Below, piece after piece: positions 10,327-21,256 of a DNA stretch of 64,000 nt; position 1 is the stretch's first letter; each line of letters starts with the position of its first letter. A program made the translations under genes and the position numbers. The notes under the pieces were generated by a model, which was not told where the DNA came from, did not search any database, and saw only the letters and a list, made by a program, of their open reading frames with translations. The DNA comes from Alphaproteobacteria bacterium AO1-B (GTDB lineage Bacteria > Pseudomonadota > Alphaproteobacteria > Rhizobiales > Stappiaceae). Location of the stretch: NCBI GenBank assembly GCA_001890945.1, contig MLAX01000002.1, positions 930,001 to 994,000 on the forward strand. The letters are read 5' to 3'.

Positions 10327-10701
10327 ATGCTGTCGACCATTCTCACACTGGTTCGCTTGCTGAAAGCCATATTGCGATCGTGGAACCGGCCGCATTTCCG
10401 CTCCGGGTTTCTCCTCGCGGGGCTTATCCTTTTCTCCGGCACCGTTTTTTACAAGACAGTGGAAGGCTGGAGCTGGGTGGATGCGCTCTATTTCAGCGCC
10501 ATGACGCTGGCGACCGTTGGCGTTAGCGATCTTGCGCCGCAGAGCGTTGCCGGAAGGCTGTTCACAGTGCTTTATCTATTTGTCGGCGTCGGGGTGTTTG
10601 TGGCGTTGTTTGCGCAATTCGCCCGCGCGCTTTTGCAGATCGAACAGGAAGTCGATTTGGCTGAAAATTTGAAATCCGACGACCCTGCGAATAAGGCTTG
10701 A
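10327..10701 (+). CDS. two-helix potassium-channel-like membrane protein
   Basis: The 124-residue protein fits the ion-channel 2 family: a first helix (about 26-44), a pore helix with the filter-like segment TVGVSD (63-68) and a second helix (about 77-101), then a short acidic cytosolic tail. Classical K+ channels have TVGYGD; here Tyr-Gly is replaced by Val-Ser, so K+ selectivity is uncertain. The start at 10327 is preceded by AGGAAAGGA; a frame extension upstream to 10288 begins at a rare codon without a ribosome site. It converges with the phosphate symporter gene at 10763 and no regulatory RCK domain is present. Confidence 0.8.
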   Translation: MLSTILTLVRLLKAILRSWNRPHFRSGFLLAGLILFSGTVFYKTVEGWSWVDALYFSAMTLATVGVSDLAPQSVAGRLFTVLYLFVGVGVFVALFAQFARALLQIEQEVDLAENLKSDDPANKA

Positions 10702-10762
10702 GGGTCTTCCAATTTGGTCAGGTGCACAATCAATTGGCCCGCGCCCCCGGACTGATCGAGAT

Positions 10763-12427
10763 CTATTCTGCCGGAACAAGGCGCGTATTCCGCAGCTGCC
10801 CTTTTTCCGCAAGGATCGGCACAGCCACCGCTGCAAAGAGCGCGTTGATGTCCTTCAGGCTCCGAATAACCTCTAGATGCGCATTGCTGGACCCGAGACT
10901 GTCAGGCGTCCCGGATGTCAAACGCTCCAGGTGCCGGGCGTGGCTGATTTTTTCCAGGTCCCGCATCCGGTCTTTTTCTGCAATCAGCTCCCGCGCGGAT
11001 TCCGCATCCCCGGACACAAGCACGTTCATGGAAAGTTGCATGTTTGCCATGACGCGGCCGTGCATATCCGACAGCTCCCGGAGCCCTTCTACAGAAAACC
11101 GCAGGTCCCTTTCGCGCATTTCCAAGGCAAGCGCATAGAGGTTCTTTGACACCAAATCCCCTGCCCGTTCCAGGTTCACTGAAAAACTGACGAGCTCCAT
11201 ACTCCGCTCGGCATCTTCCTGTTTCAGCTCGTTCCGGCTCATCTCCGCGATATAGAGTTTGATGTCACCATGGATCTTGTTCACCACAGCGTCTCGTTTT
11301 TGGAGGCGCTCAATCACCTCCGGATCACCGCGTTCCAGCATCAGCATGACCGGGGCCGCCATGGCCTCCACCACTTCCCCCATGCGCAACAGCTCACGTG
11401 TTGCGCTTGCCAGCGCTAGACGCGGCGATGACAAGACGTTTTTATCCAGGGCGCTGCTCTGCTGGGCAAAGCCTTCCGTCTCGCGCTCCGCTGCACTGGC
11501 TGCAAACGTATCGAGCACCCATGCGACCGGCTTCAGAAACGGCAAACAGACGATCACCATTGTCATGTTGAAGAGCACATGCAAGGCAACCAATTGCGCC
11601 CCTTGGCTGCTGCCAAACAGAGGAACCTTAGGCAGCTCATCAAGCGCTATGAAAATGACCAGCGCTGCCAGCGCACCGGTTGTCCGGAACAAGAAGTTGC
11701 CAATCGGAAGCAGGCGCGCCTTTTGATCTAGGGCACGGGTCAGCCATATGGCCACCACGCCAGCCCCGATATTGGCGCCGAGGACCAGCGGAACAGCGGC
11801 CATCATGGGCAATCCGGCCTGATCCGCAACCGTCGCAATCATCAAGATAGCAGCCACACTGGAGTGAACCAAAAAGGCCAGCAGCGCCCCGACAAGCAAA
11901 GCAGTCACTGGGTCTGCGGCAAGGTGCGCTGCAACCGCCGGCATAAAGGATGCTTGTTTGAGTGGCTCGGTCGCCTCTGCAATCATTTGCAGCGAAATCA
12001 AAACCAGGGCGATCCCAATCAGGATCCGGCCAATTTGCTTCGCGGTTCGCGATGGAAGCTTCAGGAAGGTCCAAGCACCGACTGCAAGCAGCAAGGGGAT
12101 CAACCAACCTAAATCAAACGACAGGAACTGGACCACCAGCGCGGAGCCGAGATCCGCACCCAGAAGGATTGCCAGACCCGCCGATGTCGACATGAAGCCT
12201 GAACTGGCAAAGCCGGCCGTCAGCATCGCAACGGCTGTCGCGCTTTGAAGCAGGATTGCAACCACCCCACCGGAGGCAATACCAATCAACGGATTGGCAG
12301 ACGCGCGCCCAATCGTGCGCCGGATACTTGGGCCCGACACTCTCTCAAACCCGGTCCGCACCATGCGGACGGCATAAAGGAGCAGCATAACCGCTCCAAG
12401 GAGCTTGAGGATTCCGATTGCAAGCAT
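10763..12427 (-). CDS. Na+/phosphate cotransporter family protein with PhoU-like C-terminal domain
   Basis: The N-terminal half contains the two inverted repeats of the NptA/SLC34-like family; QSATA at 61-65 and HSSVA near 185 are the repeat signatures that line the substrate site. About eight to nine hydrophobic helices occupy residues 1-320. The last ~220 residues are helical and charged, as in PhoU-like domains of bacterial Na/Pi symporters. The start at 12427 (MLAIGILKLLG) places the first helix at the N-terminus and gives 554 residues; a longer version from 12487 has GGGGA very close to its ATG and cannot be excluded. Likely role: sodium-driven phosphate movement across the inner membrane. 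Confidence 0.88.
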   Translation of the reverse strand: MLAIGILKLLGAVMLLLYAVRMVRTGFERVSGPSIRRTIGRASANPLIGIASGGVVAILLQSATAVAMLTAGFASSGFMSTSAGLAILLGADLGSALVVQFLSFDLGWLIPLLLAVGAWTFLKLPSRTAKQIGRILIGIALVLISLQMIAEATEPLKQASFMPAVAAHLAADPVTALLVGALLAFLVHSSVAAILMIATVADQAGLPMMAAVPLVLGANIGAGVVAIWLTRALDQKARLLPIGNFLFRTTGALAALVIFIALDELPKVPLFGSSQGAQLVALHVLFNMTMVIVCLPFLKPVAWVLDTFAASAAERETEGFAQQSSALDKNVLSSPRLALASATRELLRMGEVVEAMAAPVMLMLERGDPEVIERLQKRDAVVNKIHGDIKLYIAEMSRNELKQEDAERSMELVSFSVNLERAGDLVSKNLYALALEMRERDLRFSVEGLRELSDMHGRVMANMQLSMNVLVSGDAESARELIAEKDRMRDLEKISHARHLERLTSGTPDSLGSSNAHLEVIRSLKDINALFAAVAVPILAEKGQLRNTRLVPAE

Positions 12428-12680
12428 GGCGTAATTTTCTGACTTATCGTGACTTTGTATTTTGCCGTCTAATTTTCTGATACACACATTCCCCTGCCAA
12501 ACGCCAGCAATTTATGCACACAGTGCACTTTTCTTAAAAAGTCGGATGAAAAACACAAAAAGGCCGCCCCCCAATAAGGCAGCGGCAACAACGATTTAGA
12601 AACGCTCACGATAGATCGCCGAATGTATAGCATTCGGTTCAAAACCAGCTGCGCCAGTCATCGATTTTAAGTGGGGGGGA

Positions 12681-12756
<76 letters not shown>

Positions 12757-12942
12757 TCAACGAGGTGAGATGCCTTTTATGGGCTCCCTCTCTCCTTGGC
12801 AAGACCTATTTTCTAAAAAAATGCCATCGGCGTTTCTGCCTGTGGATGACCGTTTCATACGGCCCCGTTCTCTCGCCTTTTCCAGCCAAAGTCAGTTGCT
12901 ACGAGTAACTTAGCCCTCTCTATGGCCGCCAAGTGCGCATAC

Positions 12943-12981
12943 AAAAACCCCGTCCTCGATTATTCGAGAACGGGGTTTTTT
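12943..12981 (-). terminator. rho-independent terminator downstream of HU
   Basis: A near-perfect hairpin: AAAAACCCCGTCCTCG, a short ATTATT-type loop, then CGAGAACGGGGTTTTTT, with one mismatch in the stem. It has A/T runs on both sides, so it could act in both directions. It lies 29 bp beyond the HU stop codon. Confidence 0.9.
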
Positions 12982-13009
12982 CAGTCCATGGACCGATGCA
13001 AACTCGCAA

Positions 13010-13285
13010 TTAGGAGTTCACAGCGTCCTTCAGGCCTTTACCAGCCTTGAATTTCGGCGTCTTAGAAGCCGGGATCTGGATCGTTTCGCCAGTCCGCGGG
13101 TTCCGGCCTTCGGTCGCAGCCCGTTCGGAAACGGTGAAGTTACCAAAACCGATGATACGGACTTCGCCGCCGCTTTTCAGCGTCTCAGTGACAGCTTCAA
13201 AACTTGCGTCAACTGCTTCGCCTGCCTGTGCCTTTGTCAGGCCGGTCTTTTCTGCGACAGCTGCGATCAGATCGTTCTTATTCAT
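13010..13285 (-). CDS. HU family DNA-binding protein
   Basis: HU is a histone-like dimeric protein that bends DNA and organises the nucleoid. The chosen start at 13285 ([16 protein letters not shown]) gives the standard 91 residues; the frame continues upstream but without family sequence. The beta-arm segment [15 protein letters not shown] and the C-terminal [14 protein letters not shown] are typical HU sequence. It lies directly downstream of lon with a lon terminator in between, and it ends at a strong terminator, so it is a separate transcription unit. Confidence 0.96.
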   Translation of the reverse strand: MNKNDLIAAVAEKTGLTKAQAGEAVDASFEAVTETLKSGGEVRIIGFGNFTVSERAATEGRNPRTGETIQIPASKTPKFKAGKGLKDAVNS

Positions 13286-13416
13286 AGCAGATACCTTTCT
13301 AAGAAACGGACGTATGCCGACGATTCCTGTCAGCGCCGTTGCGCGAAACTCGCGAGATTTGAGCCGAAACGCAAGTGGTTTTTTCGCAGAAAACAGCCGT
13401 TTTGACCAATTATTCA

Positions 13417-13443
13417 AAAGAAAAGCCCCGGTTTTCCCGGAGC
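13417..13443 (-). terminator. probable rho-independent terminator of lon
   Basis: Read on the minus strand, GCTCCGG, a GAAAA loop and CCGGGGC form a 7-bp stem followed by TTTTCTTTT. It starts about 30 bp past the lon stop and lies upstream of the HU start, separating the two genes. Confidence 0.75.
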
Positions 13444-13472
13444 TTGACTGTTTCGCAAATGTCAAGGGCGGA

Positions 13473-15902
13473 TTAGTGGGCGACGACGCCTGTTGTGCCA
13501 TCATCAGAAGCACTCGCCTTGGTTGCATTTTCCGCAGCGCTTTCATCCCATTCGATGGCCTCCGGCTGGCGTGTCAGAGCATGCTTGAGCACCTCATCCA
13601 TGCCGGAAACCGGAATGATCTCGAGCGAGTTTTTCACGCTGTCCGGAATGTCCGCCAGGTCCTTGGCGTTGTCTTCCGGGATCATTACGAGCTTGATGCC
13701 GCCACGCAGGGCCGCAAGGAGTTTTTCCTTCAGGCCACCGATCGGCAAGACGCGGCCACGCAGGGTGATTTCGCCCGTCATGGCGACATCCCGGCGCACC
13801 GGAATACCGGTCATGGTCGAGATCACGGCCGTGGCCATGGCAATACCCGCAGATGGCCCGTCCTTCGGGGTTGCGCCTTCTGGAACGTGGACGTGAATGT
13901 CCTTCTTCTCAAAGAGCGGCGGTTCGATGCCGAAGTCGATCGAGCGGGAGCGAACGTAAGACGCCGCAGCCGAAATGGACTCCTTCATCACATCCTTCAG
14001 GTTGCCGGTGACGGTCATTTTGCCCTTACCAGGCATCATAAGGCCTTCAATGGTCAGGAGCTCGCCGCCGACTTCAGTCCAAGCGAGACCGGTAACCACA
14101 CCAACCTGGTCCTCCAGCTCGGCTTCCCCATAGCGGTACCGCGGAACACCAAGGTATTCCTCAACGATCTCCTGGGTCACCGTGATGCTTTCCTTGTCGC
14201 TCATCAGGATGTCCTTGACCGCTTTCCGGGCCAGGGTCGCCATTTCACGCTCAAGGTTCCGCACACCGGCTTCACGGGTGTAGCGGCGCACTACAAACTG
14301 CAGTGCATCGTCTTCGATGGAGAACTCACCGTCTTTCAGACCGTGATCCTTCTCGGCTTTCGGAATGAGGTGACGGCGGCAGATTTCCACCTTCTCTTCT
14401 TCCGTGTAACCAGCGATCCGGATGATCTCCATACGGTCCATCAGCGGACCTGGAATGTTCAGCGTGTTCGCCGTGGTCACGAACATCACGTCTGACAGGT
14501 CGTATTCGACCTCCAGATAGTGGTCCATGAAGGATGAGTTCTGTTCCGGATCCAGCACCTCAAGCAGCGCAGATGACGGGTCACCCCGGAAATCCATGCC
14601 CATTTTGTCGATCTCGTCGAGCAGGAAGAGCGGGTTGGATTTCTTCGCCTTTTTCATTGACTGAATGACCTTGCCCGGCATGGAGCCGATATAGGTCCGC
14701 CGGTGGCCACGGATTTCCGCTTCATCGCGCACACCGCCAAGCGACATGCGGACAAATTCGCGTCCCGTTGCCTTCGCAATCGACTTTCCGAGCGAGGTCT
14801 TACCAACACCTGGAGGTCCGACAAGGCAGAGGATGGGACCACGCAACTTGTTCGCCCGGCTCTGGACAGCAAGATACTCCACGATCCGCTCCTTGACCTT
14901 TTCAAGGCCATAGTGATCGGTATCGAGAACCTTCTCGGCAAAGCTCAGGTCGTGCTTGACCTTGGACTTCTTCGACCACGGAATGCCGATCAGCCAGTCC
15001 AGATAATTGCGCACGACGGTCGCTTCCGCGGACATCGGGCTCATCTGTTTCAGCTTCTTGATCTCGGCAGCAGCGCGTTCGCGCGCCTCCTTGGTAAGCT
15101 TGGTCTTTTTGATCTTCTCTTCGAGTTCGGCAACTTCGTCCTTGCCGTCCTCACTGTCCCCGAGTTCCTTCTGAATGGCCTTCATTTGCTCATTCAAGTA
15201 GTACTCGCGCTGGGTCTTCTCCATCTGACGCTTGACGCGGGAGCGGATGCGTTTTTCCACCTGCAGGACGGAAATCTCACTTTCCATCATGCCGAGGACA
15301 CGCTCAAGACGCTCAGCGACAGAGACGACGCCAAGAATTTCCTGCTTTTCAGGGATTTTAATCGCCAGGTGAGAAGCGATCGTGTCAGCCAGTTTGGAGT
15401 AATCGTCGATCTGATTGACCGCACCGAGCACTTCCGGCGACACTTTCTTGTTCAGCTTCACATAGTTTTCAAACTCGGCAACCACGGAGCGGGCCAGCGC
15501 CTCGACCTCAATGTTCTCGCCGTCTTTTTCCGGCAAAACGGTTGCGGTTGCTTCGAAATAGTCGGTCCGGTCGGAATAGTTGCCGATTTGCGCGCGTGCA
15601 CCGCCCTCGACAAGCACCTTCACAGTGTTATCCGGCAGTTTAAGCAGCTGCAACACGGTTGCCAGCGTACCAACGTTGTAGATCTGGTCCGGGTTCGGAT
15701 CGTCGTCGGCAGCGTTCATCTGGGTTGCCAGAAGAATATGCTTGTCGGTGGTCATCACCTCTTCAAGCGCCTTGATCGACTTTTCACGACCCACGAACAG
15801 CGGAACGATCATGTGCGGGAAGACGACAATATCGCGCAGGGGCAATACAGGATACACAGACGTACTGTCCGGATCAGTGGCGCGGATTTCTGCGTCGCTC
15901 AT
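13473..15902 (-). CDS. lon: ATP-dependent protease Lon
   Basis: Lon is the AAA+ serine protease that degrades misfolded and regulatory proteins; in alphaproteobacteria it degrades DnaA, CcrM and SciP. The start at 15902 ([11 protein letters not shown]) has AAAGGAAAAAG upstream and gives 809 residues, the normal length. The N-terminal substrate domain (1-300), Walker [11 protein letters not shown] (about 352-361), Walker [10 protein letters not shown] and the protease domain with catalytic Ser in [11 protein letters not shown] (about 670) are all present. It belongs to the leftward tig-clpP-clpX-lon-HU group but is separated from clpX by about 340 bp and a terminator. Confidence 0.98.
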   Translation of the reverse strand: MSDAEIRATDPDSTSVYPVLPLRDIVVFPHMIVPLFVGREKSIKALEEVMTTDKHILLATQMNAADDDPNPDQIYNVGTLATVLQLLKLPDNTVKVLVEGGARAQIGNYSDRTDYFEATATVLPEKDGENIEVEALARSVVAEFENYVKLNKKVSPEVLGAVNQIDDYSKLADTIASHLAIKIPEKQEILGVVSVAERLERVLGMMESEISVLQVEKRIRSRVKRQMEKTQREYYLNEQMKAIQKELGDSEDGKDEVAELEEKIKKTKLTKEARERAAAEIKKLKQMSPMSAEATVVRNYLDWLIGIPWSKKSKVKHDLSFAEKVLDTDHYGLEKVKERIVEYLAVQSRANKLRGPILCLVGPPGVGKTSLGKSIAKATGREFVRMSLGGVRDEAEIRGHRRTYIGSMPGKVIQSMKKAKKSNPLFLLDEIDKMGMDFRGDPSSALLEVLDPEQNSSFMDHYLEVEYDLSDVMFVTTANTLNIPGPLMDRMEIIRIAGYTEEEKVEICRRHLIPKAEKDHGLKDGEFSIEDDALQFVVRRYTREAGVRNLEREMATLARKAVKDILMSDKESITVTQEIVEEYLGVPRYRYGEAELEDQVGVVTGLAWTEVGGELLTIEGLMMPGKGKMTVTGNLKDVMKESISAAASYVRSRSIDFGIEPPLFEKKDIHVHVPEGATPKDGPSAGIAMATAVISTMTGIPVRRDVAMTGEITLRGRVLPIGGLKEKLLAALRGGIKLVMIPEDNAKDLADIPDSVKNSLEIIPVSGMDEVLKHALTRQPEAIEWDESAAENATKASASDDGTTGVVAH

Positions 15903-16055
15903 TCTTTTTCCTTTCTCGGCGTGTTCCGGCCCCACTCACAAATAAAGGCAGCCAGAGACACTGGAAAACGGCTTTCGGCGATCGTCTGCCGAGGGCCGGA
16001 TCGCAACACCCCGGATGGGCGCGTTGACGATCCGCACAAGCCGTCCTTACGTCCT

Positions 16056-16086
16056 ATTAGGTGGCTACCTGTCAGGCCGGTGTCAA
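16056..16086 (-). promoter_or_regulatory. candidate promoter upstream of lon
   Basis: On the minus strand TTGACA (16086-16081) is followed after 19 bases by CCTAAT (16061-16056), about 155 bp before the lon start. The -35 matches the consensus exactly but the spacing is long, so this is a candidate only. Confidence 0.3.
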
Positions 16087-16171
16087 GGCGATCAAACATT
16101 AACAAAGGGACTTGTCTGTTGACGACTCACCAGCACGGTGGATAACGCACCTCGAATAAAATCAGGTGTGC

Positions 16172-16207
16172 AAAAAGCAAAATGCCGCTCACTCCAGAGC
16201 GGCATTT
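16172..16207 (-). terminator. rho-independent terminator downstream of clpX
   Basis: AAATGCCGCTC and GAGCGGCATTT form an 11-bp stem around a 6-base loop; on the minus strand the stem is followed by TGCTTTTTGC. It lies about 35 bp after the clpX stop codon. Confidence 0.8.
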
Positions 16208-16240
16208 GTCTGACGATAACGTTATGCGCCTGCCGCTAGC

Positions 16241-17506
16241 TTACGCACTTGTCGCTGACGTCTCTTCGCGGTCCTCGTAGATGTAGAGGGGACGCGCTTC
16301 GCCCTTGACCACTTCCGGAGAAATGACGACTTCCTTGACGCCCTTCAGGCCAGGCAGTTCGTACATCGTGTCGAGAAGGATCGACTCAAGGATGGACCGA
16401 AGGCCACGTGCACCGGTTTTCCGCTCGATAGCCTTGTTGGCAATCGCCCGCAGTGCATCTTCATGGAACGACAGTTCAACCTGCTCCATCTCAAAGAGAC
16501 GCTGATACTGCTTGACGAGCGCGTTTTTCGGCTCGGTCAGGATGGTGATCAGGGCATCTTCGTCGAGATCTTCCAGAGTTGCGATGACGGGCAGACGGCC
16601 AACGAATTCCGGAATGAGGCCGAACTTCAACAGGTCTTCCGGCTCCAGTTCGGAGAACAGCTCGCCAATCCGGCGGTCTTCCGGCGCATGAACCTGTGCC
16701 TGGAAACCGATGGAAGTCTGGGTACCACGATCAGAGATGATCTTATCCAACCCGGCAAACGCACCACCACAGATGAAGAGCATGTTGGTGGTGTCCACCT
16801 GCAGGAACTCCTGCTGCGGATGCTTGCGGCCGCCCTGCGGCGGCACGGAAGCCACAGTGCCTTCCATAATCTTCAACAGCGCCTGCTGCACGCCCTCCCC
16901 GGAGACATCGCGGGTAATCGACGGGTTATCCGCCTTCCGGCTGATCTTGTCGATCTCATCGATATAAACGATGCCGCGCTGAGCGCGTTCCACGTTGTAG
17001 TCCGCGGACTGCAGCAGCTTGAGGATGATGTTCTCGACGTCTTCACCGACGTAACCGGCTTCAGTCAGGGTCGTTGCGTCTGCCATTGTGAACGGCACAT
17101 CCAGAATCCGGGCAAGCGTCTGCGCGAGCAGTGTCTTTCCGCAACCGGTCGGTCCGACCAGCAGGATGTTGGACTTTGCAAGCTCAACATCGTTGTTCTT
17201 GGAGGCGTGGTTCAGACGCTTGTAGTGGTTGTGAACGGCGACCGACAGGACCTTTTTCGCACTGCCCTGCCCGATGACATAATCATCGAGAACATCGCGA
17301 ATTTCCTGAGGAGTCGGGATCCCGTCCCGGGACTTAACCAGCGAGGATTTATTCTCCTCGCGGATGATATCCATGCACAGCTCGACACATTCATCGCAAA
17401 TGAAAACAGTCGGGCCGGCGATCAGCTTGCGGACTTCGTGCTGGCTTTTGCCGCAGAAGGAGCAGTAGAGCGTATTCTTTGAATCGCTGCCGCTGGCCTT
17501 GGTCAT
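16241..17506 (-). CDS. clpX: ClpXP unfoldase ATPase subunit ClpX
   Basis: ClpX recognises tagged substrates and threads them into ClpP. The 421-residue protein has the N-terminal zinc-binding domain (YCSFCGKS and ICDECVELC, about residues 14-45), Walker A GPTGCGKT (about 117-124), Walker B YIDEIDKI, sensor and pore-loop regions, and ends in [13 protein letters not shown] and RGLRSILE blocks normal for the family. The hexamer acts in the cytoplasm. It lies 238 bp downstream of clpP in the same direction. Confidence 0.98.
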   Translation of the reverse strand: MTKASGSDSKNTLYCSFCGKSQHEVRKLIAGPTVFICDECVELCMDIIREENKSSLVKSRDGIPTPQEIRDVLDDYVIGQGSAKKVLSVAVHNHYKRLNHASKNNDVELAKSNILLVGPTGCGKTLLAQTLARILDVPFTMADATTLTEAGYVGEDVENIILKLLQSADYNVERAQRGIVYIDEIDKISRKADNPSITRDVSGEGVQQALLKIMEGTVASVPPQGGRKHPQQEFLQVDTTNMLFICGGAFAGLDKIISDRGTQTSIGFQAQVHAPEDRRIGELFSELEPEDLLKFGLIPEFVGRLPVIATLEDLDEDALITILTEPKNALVKQYQRLFEMEQVELSFHEDALRAIANKAIERKTGARGLRSILESILLDTMYELPGLKGVKEVVISPEVVKGEARPLYIYEDREETSATSA

Positions 17507-17705
17507 GTAGTCAACCTCGCGTTTTTGGGGTGCTTAACCCCTTATCTCTCCGGGTGAGGCCAAATTGAGGCTCCCGGTTTGAAAGTTTTAGGCGCCTAAG
17601 GTGCCGCACTTTCCTATAGGATGTCACCATGCTTCGCCGGTAAAAATCAATATAGGTTTAAGGCGAAGGTGGAAACCTTGGAATACCTTGGGATTTTCAC
17701 GGTAA

Positions 17706-17730
17706 AGCCACGGATTTTCAACCCGTGGCT
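17706..17730 (-). terminator. hairpin after clpP
   Basis: AGCCACGG and CCGTGGCT form an 8-bp stem with a 9-base loop, 15 bp past the clpP stop. The following T tract on the minus strand is short (TTTACC), so it may be a weak terminator or an mRNA 3' stabiliser. Confidence 0.5.
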
Positions 17731-17744
17731 CTCCGCAGAAATCC

Positions 17745-18386
17745 TTAGCCTTTCGACTCGGCTTCACCACCTAGGCTGGACCGATCCGTGATGACATTGT
17801 CGACGATCCCGAATTCCTTGGCCTTTTCAGCGGTCATGAAGTTATCGCGCTCCAGCGCTTCTTCCACCTGATCCAGGCTCCGTCCGGTGTGCTTCACGTA
17901 AATTTCATTCAGCCGGCGTTTCATCGCAAGGATTTCCTGGGCGTGCAGCATGATGTCGGCTGCTTGACCACGGAAACCACCGGATGGCTGGTGTACCATC
18001 ACCCGCGCATTCGGCAGAATGAAGCGCATGTCTTTCTCGCCAGCAGCCAGAAGCAGTGAACCCATGGAAGCTGCCTGACCAATGCAGAGGGTCGACACGG
18101 CCGGGCGAATGAACTGCATCGTGTCGTAAATCGCCAGGCCGGATGTGACCAACCCGCCGGGCGAATTGATGTAAATCGCGATTTCCTTGGAAGGATTGTC
18201 AGCTTCCAGATAAAGCAGCTGCGCACTGACCAAGGTTGCCATGTGATCTTCGACCGGACCGGTCAGGAAGATGATGCGCTCCTTCAGCAAGCGCGAGTAG
18301 ATATCGAAGGCCCGCTCGCCCCGGTTTGTCTGCTCGACAACCATCGGCACGAGAGTGTTCATGTAGATATCGACAGGATCCTTCAT
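17745..18386 (-). CDS. clpP: ATP-dependent Clp protease proteolytic subunit
   Basis: ClpP forms the tetradecameric serine protease chamber used by ClpX and ClpA. The 213-residue protein contains the full triad: Ser107 in GQAASMGS, His132 in MVHQPSGG and Asp181 in ERDNFM. The handle-region sequence ([17 protein letters not shown]) is also normal. The start at 18386 ([20 protein letters not shown]) is the usual alphaproteobacterial one. Confidence 0.98.
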   Translation of the reverse strand: MKDPVDIYMNTLVPMVVEQTNRGERAFDIYSRLLKERIIFLTGPVEDHMATLVSAQLLYLEADNPSKEIAIYINSPGGLVTSGLAIYDTMQFIRPAVSTLCIGQAASMGSLLLAAGEKDMRFILPNARVMVHQPSGGFRGQAADIMLHAQEILAMKRRLNEIYVKHTGRSLDQVEEALERDNFMTAEKAKEFGIVDNVITDRSSLGGEAESKG

Positions 18387-18590
18387 ACCTCATCCATATG
18401 CTTGAGATGTTACCCAGGATTTGGGCTGGAAACAGGCCTTGAAAGCGCATCGTCCCAAGACCTGACTCGAAAAAAGCGACACCCCCATATATAGGGATGC
18501 CGCCCTCAACGCAAAGTCATCGCAGATGCGGCATGAAAGCAAAGTTAAAGTTGCCGCCGCATCTGTTGATTATCCGGGAAAAACTCACCG

Positions 18591-19940
18591 TCAAGCGGCG
18601 TCTTCGTCCTCGGCAACAAGCTTCTCCAGCTCTTCCTTGGTCACCGTCTTGTCGGTCACCTTGGCAAGCTCGAGCATGAAGTCGACGACTTTTTCCTCGT
18701 AGATAGGAGCGCGCAGAGACGCCAGTGCCTGCTGGTTGTTCTTGTAGAACTCAAACACTTGCTGCTCTTGGCCCGGGAACTGGCGGACACGGTCGTAGAG
18801 CGCCCGCTGCATTTCCTCGTCGGTGACCTGGATGTTGTTCTTTTCACCGATTTCGGACAGCACCAGACCCAAACGAACACGGCGCTCGGCGATCTTGCGG
18901 TATTCCGCTTTCGCCTCTTCTTCCGTCGTCTCTTCGTCTTCGAAGGTCTTTTCGTTGCGCTTCATGTCTTCTTCGACTTGCTGCCAAACGATCTGGAACT
19001 CAGATTCCAGCAGTTTTTCCGGCAGTTCGAAGGAGTAATGCTCGTCCAGCTTGTCGAGAAGCTGACGCTTGACGCGCTGACGGGTCATCTGACCGAACTG
19101 GCCTTCGATCTGGCCTCGAACGATTTCTTTCAGCTTGTCGAGCGACTCAAGACCAAGGCCTTTTGCGAACTCATCATCGATTGCGGCTTCACCCGGTGCG
19201 CCGACCTCTTTGACAACGACGTCGAAAGTAGCGGCTTTGCCGGCCAGATGTGCTGCCGGGTACTCTTCCGGGAAGGTCACTTCAACGACTTTCTCGTCGC
19301 CAGCCTTCGTGCCGATCAGCTGCTCTTCAAAACCCGGGATGAACTGACCGGAGCCCAGAACCAGCTGGCCGTTTTCGTCCGCACCGCCTTCAAACGGCTC
19401 GCCGTCGATCTTGCCGAGGTAAGACATGGTGACGCGGTCGCCGTCTTCAGCAGCGCCATCCTTGGCTTCGAACGGGGTATTATTCTTGGCGATGTCAGAT
19501 ACCTGAGTGTCGACTTCTTCTTCCGCGATCTCGACAACCGGACGCTCGATTTCAAAACCGCCAAAATCGACGATTTCAAAGTCCGGCAGTACGTCGTAGG
19601 TCATCTTGAAAGACAGATCGGCATCGCCGGCCAGGATCTTCTCAGCGTCTTCTTCCGGAAGATCGATTTCCGGTGTCAGCGCCGGGCGCTCGGAACGCTC
19701 TTCAACAGCCTTTTGCGTGGTCTCCTGGATGGTGTTCGACAGGATTTCGGCCATGGCTTGACGGCCATACATCTTCTTCAGGTGCGCGACCGGCACCTTG
19801 CCCGGACGGAAGCCCTTGATGTTGGCCTTGGACTTCATGTCGTTCAGATAGTCATCGAGCTTCACAGCCAGATCGCCGGCCGGAATGTCAATCTTCAGCT
19901 CGCGCTTGAGGCCCTCAGCGAGGGTTTCGGTTACCTGCAT
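18591..19940 (-). CDS. tig: trigger factor (ribosome-associated chaperone and prolyl isomerase)
   Basis: Trigger factor binds at the ribosome exit tunnel and shields nascent chains. The start at 19940 ([14 protein letters not shown]) gives 449 residues and matches the family N-terminus; the open frame extends upstream without family sequence. The ribosome-binding signature GFRPGKVP is near residues 44-51, the FKBP-like isomerase domain covers about 165-250, and the C-terminal helical arms follow, ending in an acidic tail. It heads the leftward tig-clpP-clpX-lon series, a conserved order. Confidence 0.97.
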   Translation of the reverse strand: MQVTETLAEGLKRELKIDIPAGDLAVKLDDYLNDMKSKANIKGFRPGKVPVAHLKKMYGRQAMAEILSNTIQETTQKAVEERSERPALTPEIDLPEEDAEKILAGDADLSFKMTYDVLPDFEIVDFGGFEIERPVVEIAEEEVDTQVSDIAKNNTPFEAKDGAAEDGDRVTMSYLGKIDGEPFEGGADENGQLVLGSGQFIPGFEEQLIGTKAGDEKVVEVTFPEEYPAAHLAGKAATFDVVVKEVGAPGEAAIDDEFAKGLGLESLDKLKEIVRGQIEGQFGQMTRQRVKRQLLDKLDEHYSFELPEKLLESEFQIVWQQVEEDMKRNEKTFEDEETTEEEAKAEYRKIAERRVRLGLVLSEIGEKNNIQVTDEEMQRALYDRVRQFPGQEQQVFEFYKNNQQALASLRAPIYEEKVVDFMLELAKVTDKTVTKEELEKLVAEDEDAA

Positions 19941-20189
19941 GGGTTTTGCTTCGTCCTCGGTCCTGAGCGGCAATCCGCCCCGGAGGTGTTGATTATCAAA
20001 ATTTCCGTGTGCCGCGCCGCCCACTCCCCTTTTTGCAGGAGCATTGCAAATAGCAGCGCTCGCCTTGGGCGGAACCCAAGACGCACGATGGGAGCGCGAT
20101 AAAGGTTGGGGGTGAAAGTGTCAAGGGTGGAGCCGGGAAATTGGATCTAAAGCGCAAGGTTCGCACCAAAAAGCGAACCGGGTCCGGAT

Positions 20190-20975
20190 CTAGATAATCT
20201 TGCGGGAAACTGTTTCCCGGATCCACACCAAACTGTTTGACGCGAGCTTCTGCCATCCGTCTTCGAGCTGCATGTAGTGGCATTTACCAGGATACTCTTG
20301 AACAGTGGCCAAATCGCCATACCGCGCCGCCATCTGACGGGCCGTTGATGGCGGGACGACCTTGTCTTCTCCCCCTGTCAGGAAGAGCATTGGTGCATTT
20401 CGCCCATCAAACACCACCTGCGTTGCCTGTTTCTGATCATACATCCAGAAAAACAGCTCAAACAAAACCTCTCCCGATTCAGTGCTCAAACAGTCACATA
20501 TTTCGTGCTGCTGAATTTCCGGCATGGTGTTCAAACCATAGGCCGCAAGCAATTCAAAGTCCTGACCTGGAGCCTCCTGCCAAAAGGCACCGGCCGACAT
20601 AAACATCTTGCCGAGGGCACGTTCCATGTCCGTGGTCGGTGTTGTGCCTGCCATGATGCTGCTGTTGATCAGAACACCTGCCTCGATCAGACCGCGTCCG
20701 GACAGAATTTGCGCGATCAGCCCGCCAAGGGAGTGCCCGATGACGATGGGCGGCCTGTCGAGAGTTCGGATGAATTCAACGGTATCCGAGACGTAGTCTT
20801 GAATACTCGTTCCAATCAGTGCTTTCCGGCGTTCTTCGCCGTCCGCAAGGTCATGGAACCGGTATGTCGGCGCATGACATGCAAAGCCAGCTTCTTCAAA
20901 GAACTTTTTGAAGGGCGCCATCGTCCAGGGTCCAGCATTCGTGCCATGCAAAAGTACCACTGGGATGTCAGACAT
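20190..20975 (-). CDS. alpha/beta hydrolase
   Basis: The 261-residue protein has the alpha/beta hydrolase elements: oxyanion HGTNAGPW at 10-17, nucleophile elbow GHSLGG with Ser82, acid in LTGGEDKVVPP and a histidine in GKCHYMQLEDGW near the C-terminus. Together these make a complete Ser-Asp-His set. There is no signal peptide. The substrate cannot be told; esterase, lipase-like and lactonase activities are all possible. It is transcribed alone, divergent from the GGDEF-EAL gene. Confidence 0.85.
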   Translation of the reverse strand: MSDIPVVLLHGTNAGPWTMAPFKKFFEEAGFACHAPTYRFHDLADGEERRKALIGTSIQDYVSDTVEFIRTLDRPPIVIGHSLGGLIAQILSGRGLIEAGVLINSSIMAGTTPTTDMERALGKMFMSAGAFWQEAPGQDFELLAAYGLNTMPEIQQHEICDCLSTESGEVLFELFFWMYDQKQATQVVFDGRNAPMLFLTGGEDKVVPPSTARQMAARYGDLATVQEYPGKCHYMQLEDGWQKLASNSLVWIRETVSRKII

Positions 20976-21256
20976 GGTGCCCCACTAAGAGTTCTTGTTA
21001 ACTACCGGTGATTGCATTACTTACCTAAGACTGTGTTCCTGCAACCGAACGGTTTGAACCAGATCATACTCAGTGCTGGACCAGTCGTCAGTGATTTTGA
21101 CCAAAAAATACTTGCAGTTTCGGTGAGGAGTATTTTGACATTTTCCCGCACATCACTGGAAGGAAACGCTTTTTTATATCTTTACGCGATATCTCTGACT
21201 TTGCGGAAGGACGAGAAAACGTCCAACAACGCAACCGGGGGCGCGCCAGACTACGA

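Noticed and set aside
14703-16145. 480-codon open frame antisense to lon
   Set aside because: Lon is certain on the minus strand; the antisense sequence is composition-driven.
20158-20179. GGTTCGC/GCGAACC hairpin after the alpha/beta hydrolase gene
   Set aside because: It has a 7-bp stem but no T tract in the direction of transcription, so I could not support it as a terminator.
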